Shown: in pieces, positions 5,876 to 7,122 of the stretch | Layout of the letters: each line of letters starts with the position of its first letter | Position numbering within the stretch: the stretch's first letter is position 1 | From: an uncultured Eubacteriales bacterium | Lineage (GTDB): Bacteria > Bacillota_A > Clostridia > Saccharofermentanales > Saccharofermentanaceae | Reading direction: 5' to 3' | NCBI GenBank assembly: GCA_900313405.1 | Contig: OMQY01000156.1 | Coordinates: forward strand, 1-7,122 | DNA: 7,122 bases | Notes under the pieces: model-generated | Told to the model about the DNA's origin: nothing | Seen by the model: the letters and a program-made list of their open reading frames with translations, nothing else | Databases searched by the model: none | Made by a program: the position numbers and the translations under genes

Positions 5876-7122
5876 TTGAATCTGCTTGAGTTGCTTTACA
5901 GATTATTGATCTATCCGCCTGAACTTTTGTGTCAGGTTATTTTCGCCATATCAGAACGCATCTTCGACAATACGATAATCTCGATCATCGTGCTCAGTAT
6001 AGTCGTAAACATCTTCTGCTTTCCGCTATACCGGCGTGCGGATTCCATTCAGGAGGAAGCATCCCGCGAGCTCGAAGCGATAAGGCCCTGGTCCGACCAC
6101 ATCAGGAAGACCTTCAGGGGCGACGAGCGCTTCATGATGCTCCAGACATATTACCGTCAGTCAGGTTACAGTCCCACACATTCTCTGAAGATGTCTGCAT
6201 CGCTCCTGCTTCAGATCCCGATCTTCATTGCCGCTTATCATTTCCTGTCGCATCTGTCATATGTGGACGGTGTGAGCCTGGGGCCGATATCCGATATCGG
6301 AAAGCCTGACGGACTCATCCGCCTCGGGGGAGTCACTATCAACTTCCTTCCGATCCTTATGACAGCCATCAATATCACGGCAGGTATGATCTACAGCCAC
6401 GGACACAGCGTAAGGGAAAGAGTGCAGGTGTTCGCTCTGGCAGCGATCTTTCTGGTGCTGCTCTATGATTCCAAAGCGGCGCTCGTGTTCTACTGGACTC
6501 TCAACAACTTTTTCTCGCTGTGTAAGAACGTACTTATCAGGCTCGGTGTCATCAAGATGGAAGATGTCGAGCTCGTATCCGATAAGTCTGAAGCGGCCCT
6601 CAAGGGCGATAAGAGATCCGATCATATCTTCATTCTCGGCGCGTTATTCCTGACCTTCTTTATCGGTGTAATGATCCCGTCTCAGGTGGTCTCGTCTTCG
6701 CCTCAGGACTTCATCTCCGTGATCAGGTATCGCGATCCCATGGACTATGTTATCTGGGCCGGAGTGCTGGGAGCGGGCGTCTTCATTATCTGGACGGGCA
6801 TTTACTATCTTCTCGCTTCCCACAAGTGGCGTAAGGTCATATCCGCCGGCATCTGGGTGATCTCTGCGGTCTCCGTGCTGGATTACCTGACGCTCGACAA
6901 CGAGTCCGGTGCGATCTCTTCCGAGATGACTTTCGACAGATATGTTGCCCCCGGATCGGAAGCGATGATCGTAAATCTCCTGAATATCATCATTGTCATG
7001 GCGGTGTGCCTGTTTGTCTGGAAATATAAGCGCAATACCGTTCCGTACATTATGGGGCTCCTCGCGCTCGCGGCGATCGTGATGTCGTTTATGAATATAA
7101 GGGATATCAGGAAAGTAACGGA
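5876..7122 (+). CDS. YidC/Oxa1-domain membrane protein with extra membrane segments, 3' end cut by window
   Basis: At least 415 residues, open to the right edge. The frame is closed upstream by TGA at 5852-5854 and has no early ATG; the chosen TTG (MNLLELLYRLLIYPPE) has a weak GGGGG 8 nt upstream, and TTG codons at 5858 and 5861 are alternatives. Residues about 30-222 match the YidC/Oxa1/Alb3 insertase core: a first membrane helix ending in FCFPLYRRAD (47-56), a charged cytoplasmic hairpin (57-100) with RGDERFMMLQTYYRQ, then LLLQIPIF (110-117), INFLPILMTAI and FYWTLNNFFSL (205-215). The groove arginine of canonical insertases (RLL..PL pattern) is asparagine here (N45). After a charged linker (223-250), at least five more predicted helices follow (about 251-267, 291-313, 319-338, 363-382, 389-406), with IPSQVVSSSPQDF between the first two. 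This extension is absent from housekeeping YidC (about 210-290 residues in Gram-positives). I recall similar clostridial proteins that may continue into a sulfatase-like or cell-wall-polymer domain, but that part is outside the window. Confidence 0.8.
   Translation, partial: MNLLELLYRLLIYPPELLCQVIFAISERIFDNTIISIIVLSIVVNIFCFPLYRRADSIQEEASRELEAIRPWSDHIRKTFRGDERFMMLQTYYRQSGYSPTHSLKMSASLLLQIPIFIAAYHFLSHLSYVDGVSLGPISDIGKPDGLIRLGGVTINFLPILMTAINITAGMIYSHGHSVRERVQVFALAAIFLVLLYDSKAALVFYWTLNNFFSLCKNVLIRLGVIKMEDVELVSDKSEAALKGDKRSDHIFILGALFLTFFIGVMIPSQVVSSSPQDFISVIRYRDPMDYVIWAGVLGAGVFIIWTGIYYLLASHKWRKVISAGIWVISAVSVLDYLTLDNESGAISSEMTFDRYVAPGSEAMIVNLLNIIIVMAVCLFVWKYKRNTVPYIMGLLALAAIVMSFMNIRDIRKVT

Noticed and set aside
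5929..6309. 126-codon plus-strand frame inside the YidC-like gene
   Set aside because: It is a shifted frame of the membrane protein; the true frame shows membrane helices and Oxa1/YidC motifs and stays open for 415 codons.

Overview
The window reads as chromosomal DNA of a Gram-positive anaerobe of the class Clostridia, probably a gut or rumen lineage near Lachnospiraceae or Oscillospiraceae. The evidence is strong AGGAGG-type ribosome binding sites, a 449-residue PGI of the Bacillus/Clostridium length class, a lipobox solute-binding lipoprotein, and a YidC-like membrane protein of a type I associate with Clostridia. The taxonomic placement is inference; there is no rRNA or other marker gene.

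Layout. (1) On the minus strand, positions 4258 to 138 hold three genes in one direction: a DUF4364-like winged-helix protein, a DHH/DHHA1 phosphoesterase related to NrnA, and an 824-residue lipoprotein that joins an unknown N-terminal half to a type 1 ABC solute-binding domain. The first two overlap by 14 bp, and 33 to 34 bp separate the second from the third, with no terminator between, so they look like one operon. A long hairpin at 9-45 lies beyond the last gene. (2) A short AT-rich divergent promoter region (about 4291-4371) separates this operon from pgi. (3) pgi (glucose-6-phosphate isomerase) runs on the plus strand with a textbook promoter, ribosome binding site and terminator. (4) A second plus-strand gene starts just after the pgi terminator, probably from a promoter whose -35 box lies inside the terminator hairpin. 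It encodes a YidC/Oxa1-domain membrane protein with an added multi-spanning region, and it is cut by the right edge of the window.

How the genes relate. pgi is central glycolysis and looks like an ordinary housekeeping gene. The minus-strand operon combines a putative DNA-binding protein, a nucleotide or nanoRNA hydrolase and a surface binding protein without permease genes; no shared pathway can be proven from the sequence. The most unusual item is the YidC-like protein. It keeps the Oxa1/YidC fold signatures but has asparagine where canonical insertases carry the functional groove arginine, and it continues into at least five more predicted membrane segments. It may be a specialised paralogue rather than the housekeeping insertase. 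No tRNA, rRNA, CRISPR array, insertion sequence or attachment site was seen, and no gene-free stretch exceeds 300 bases.
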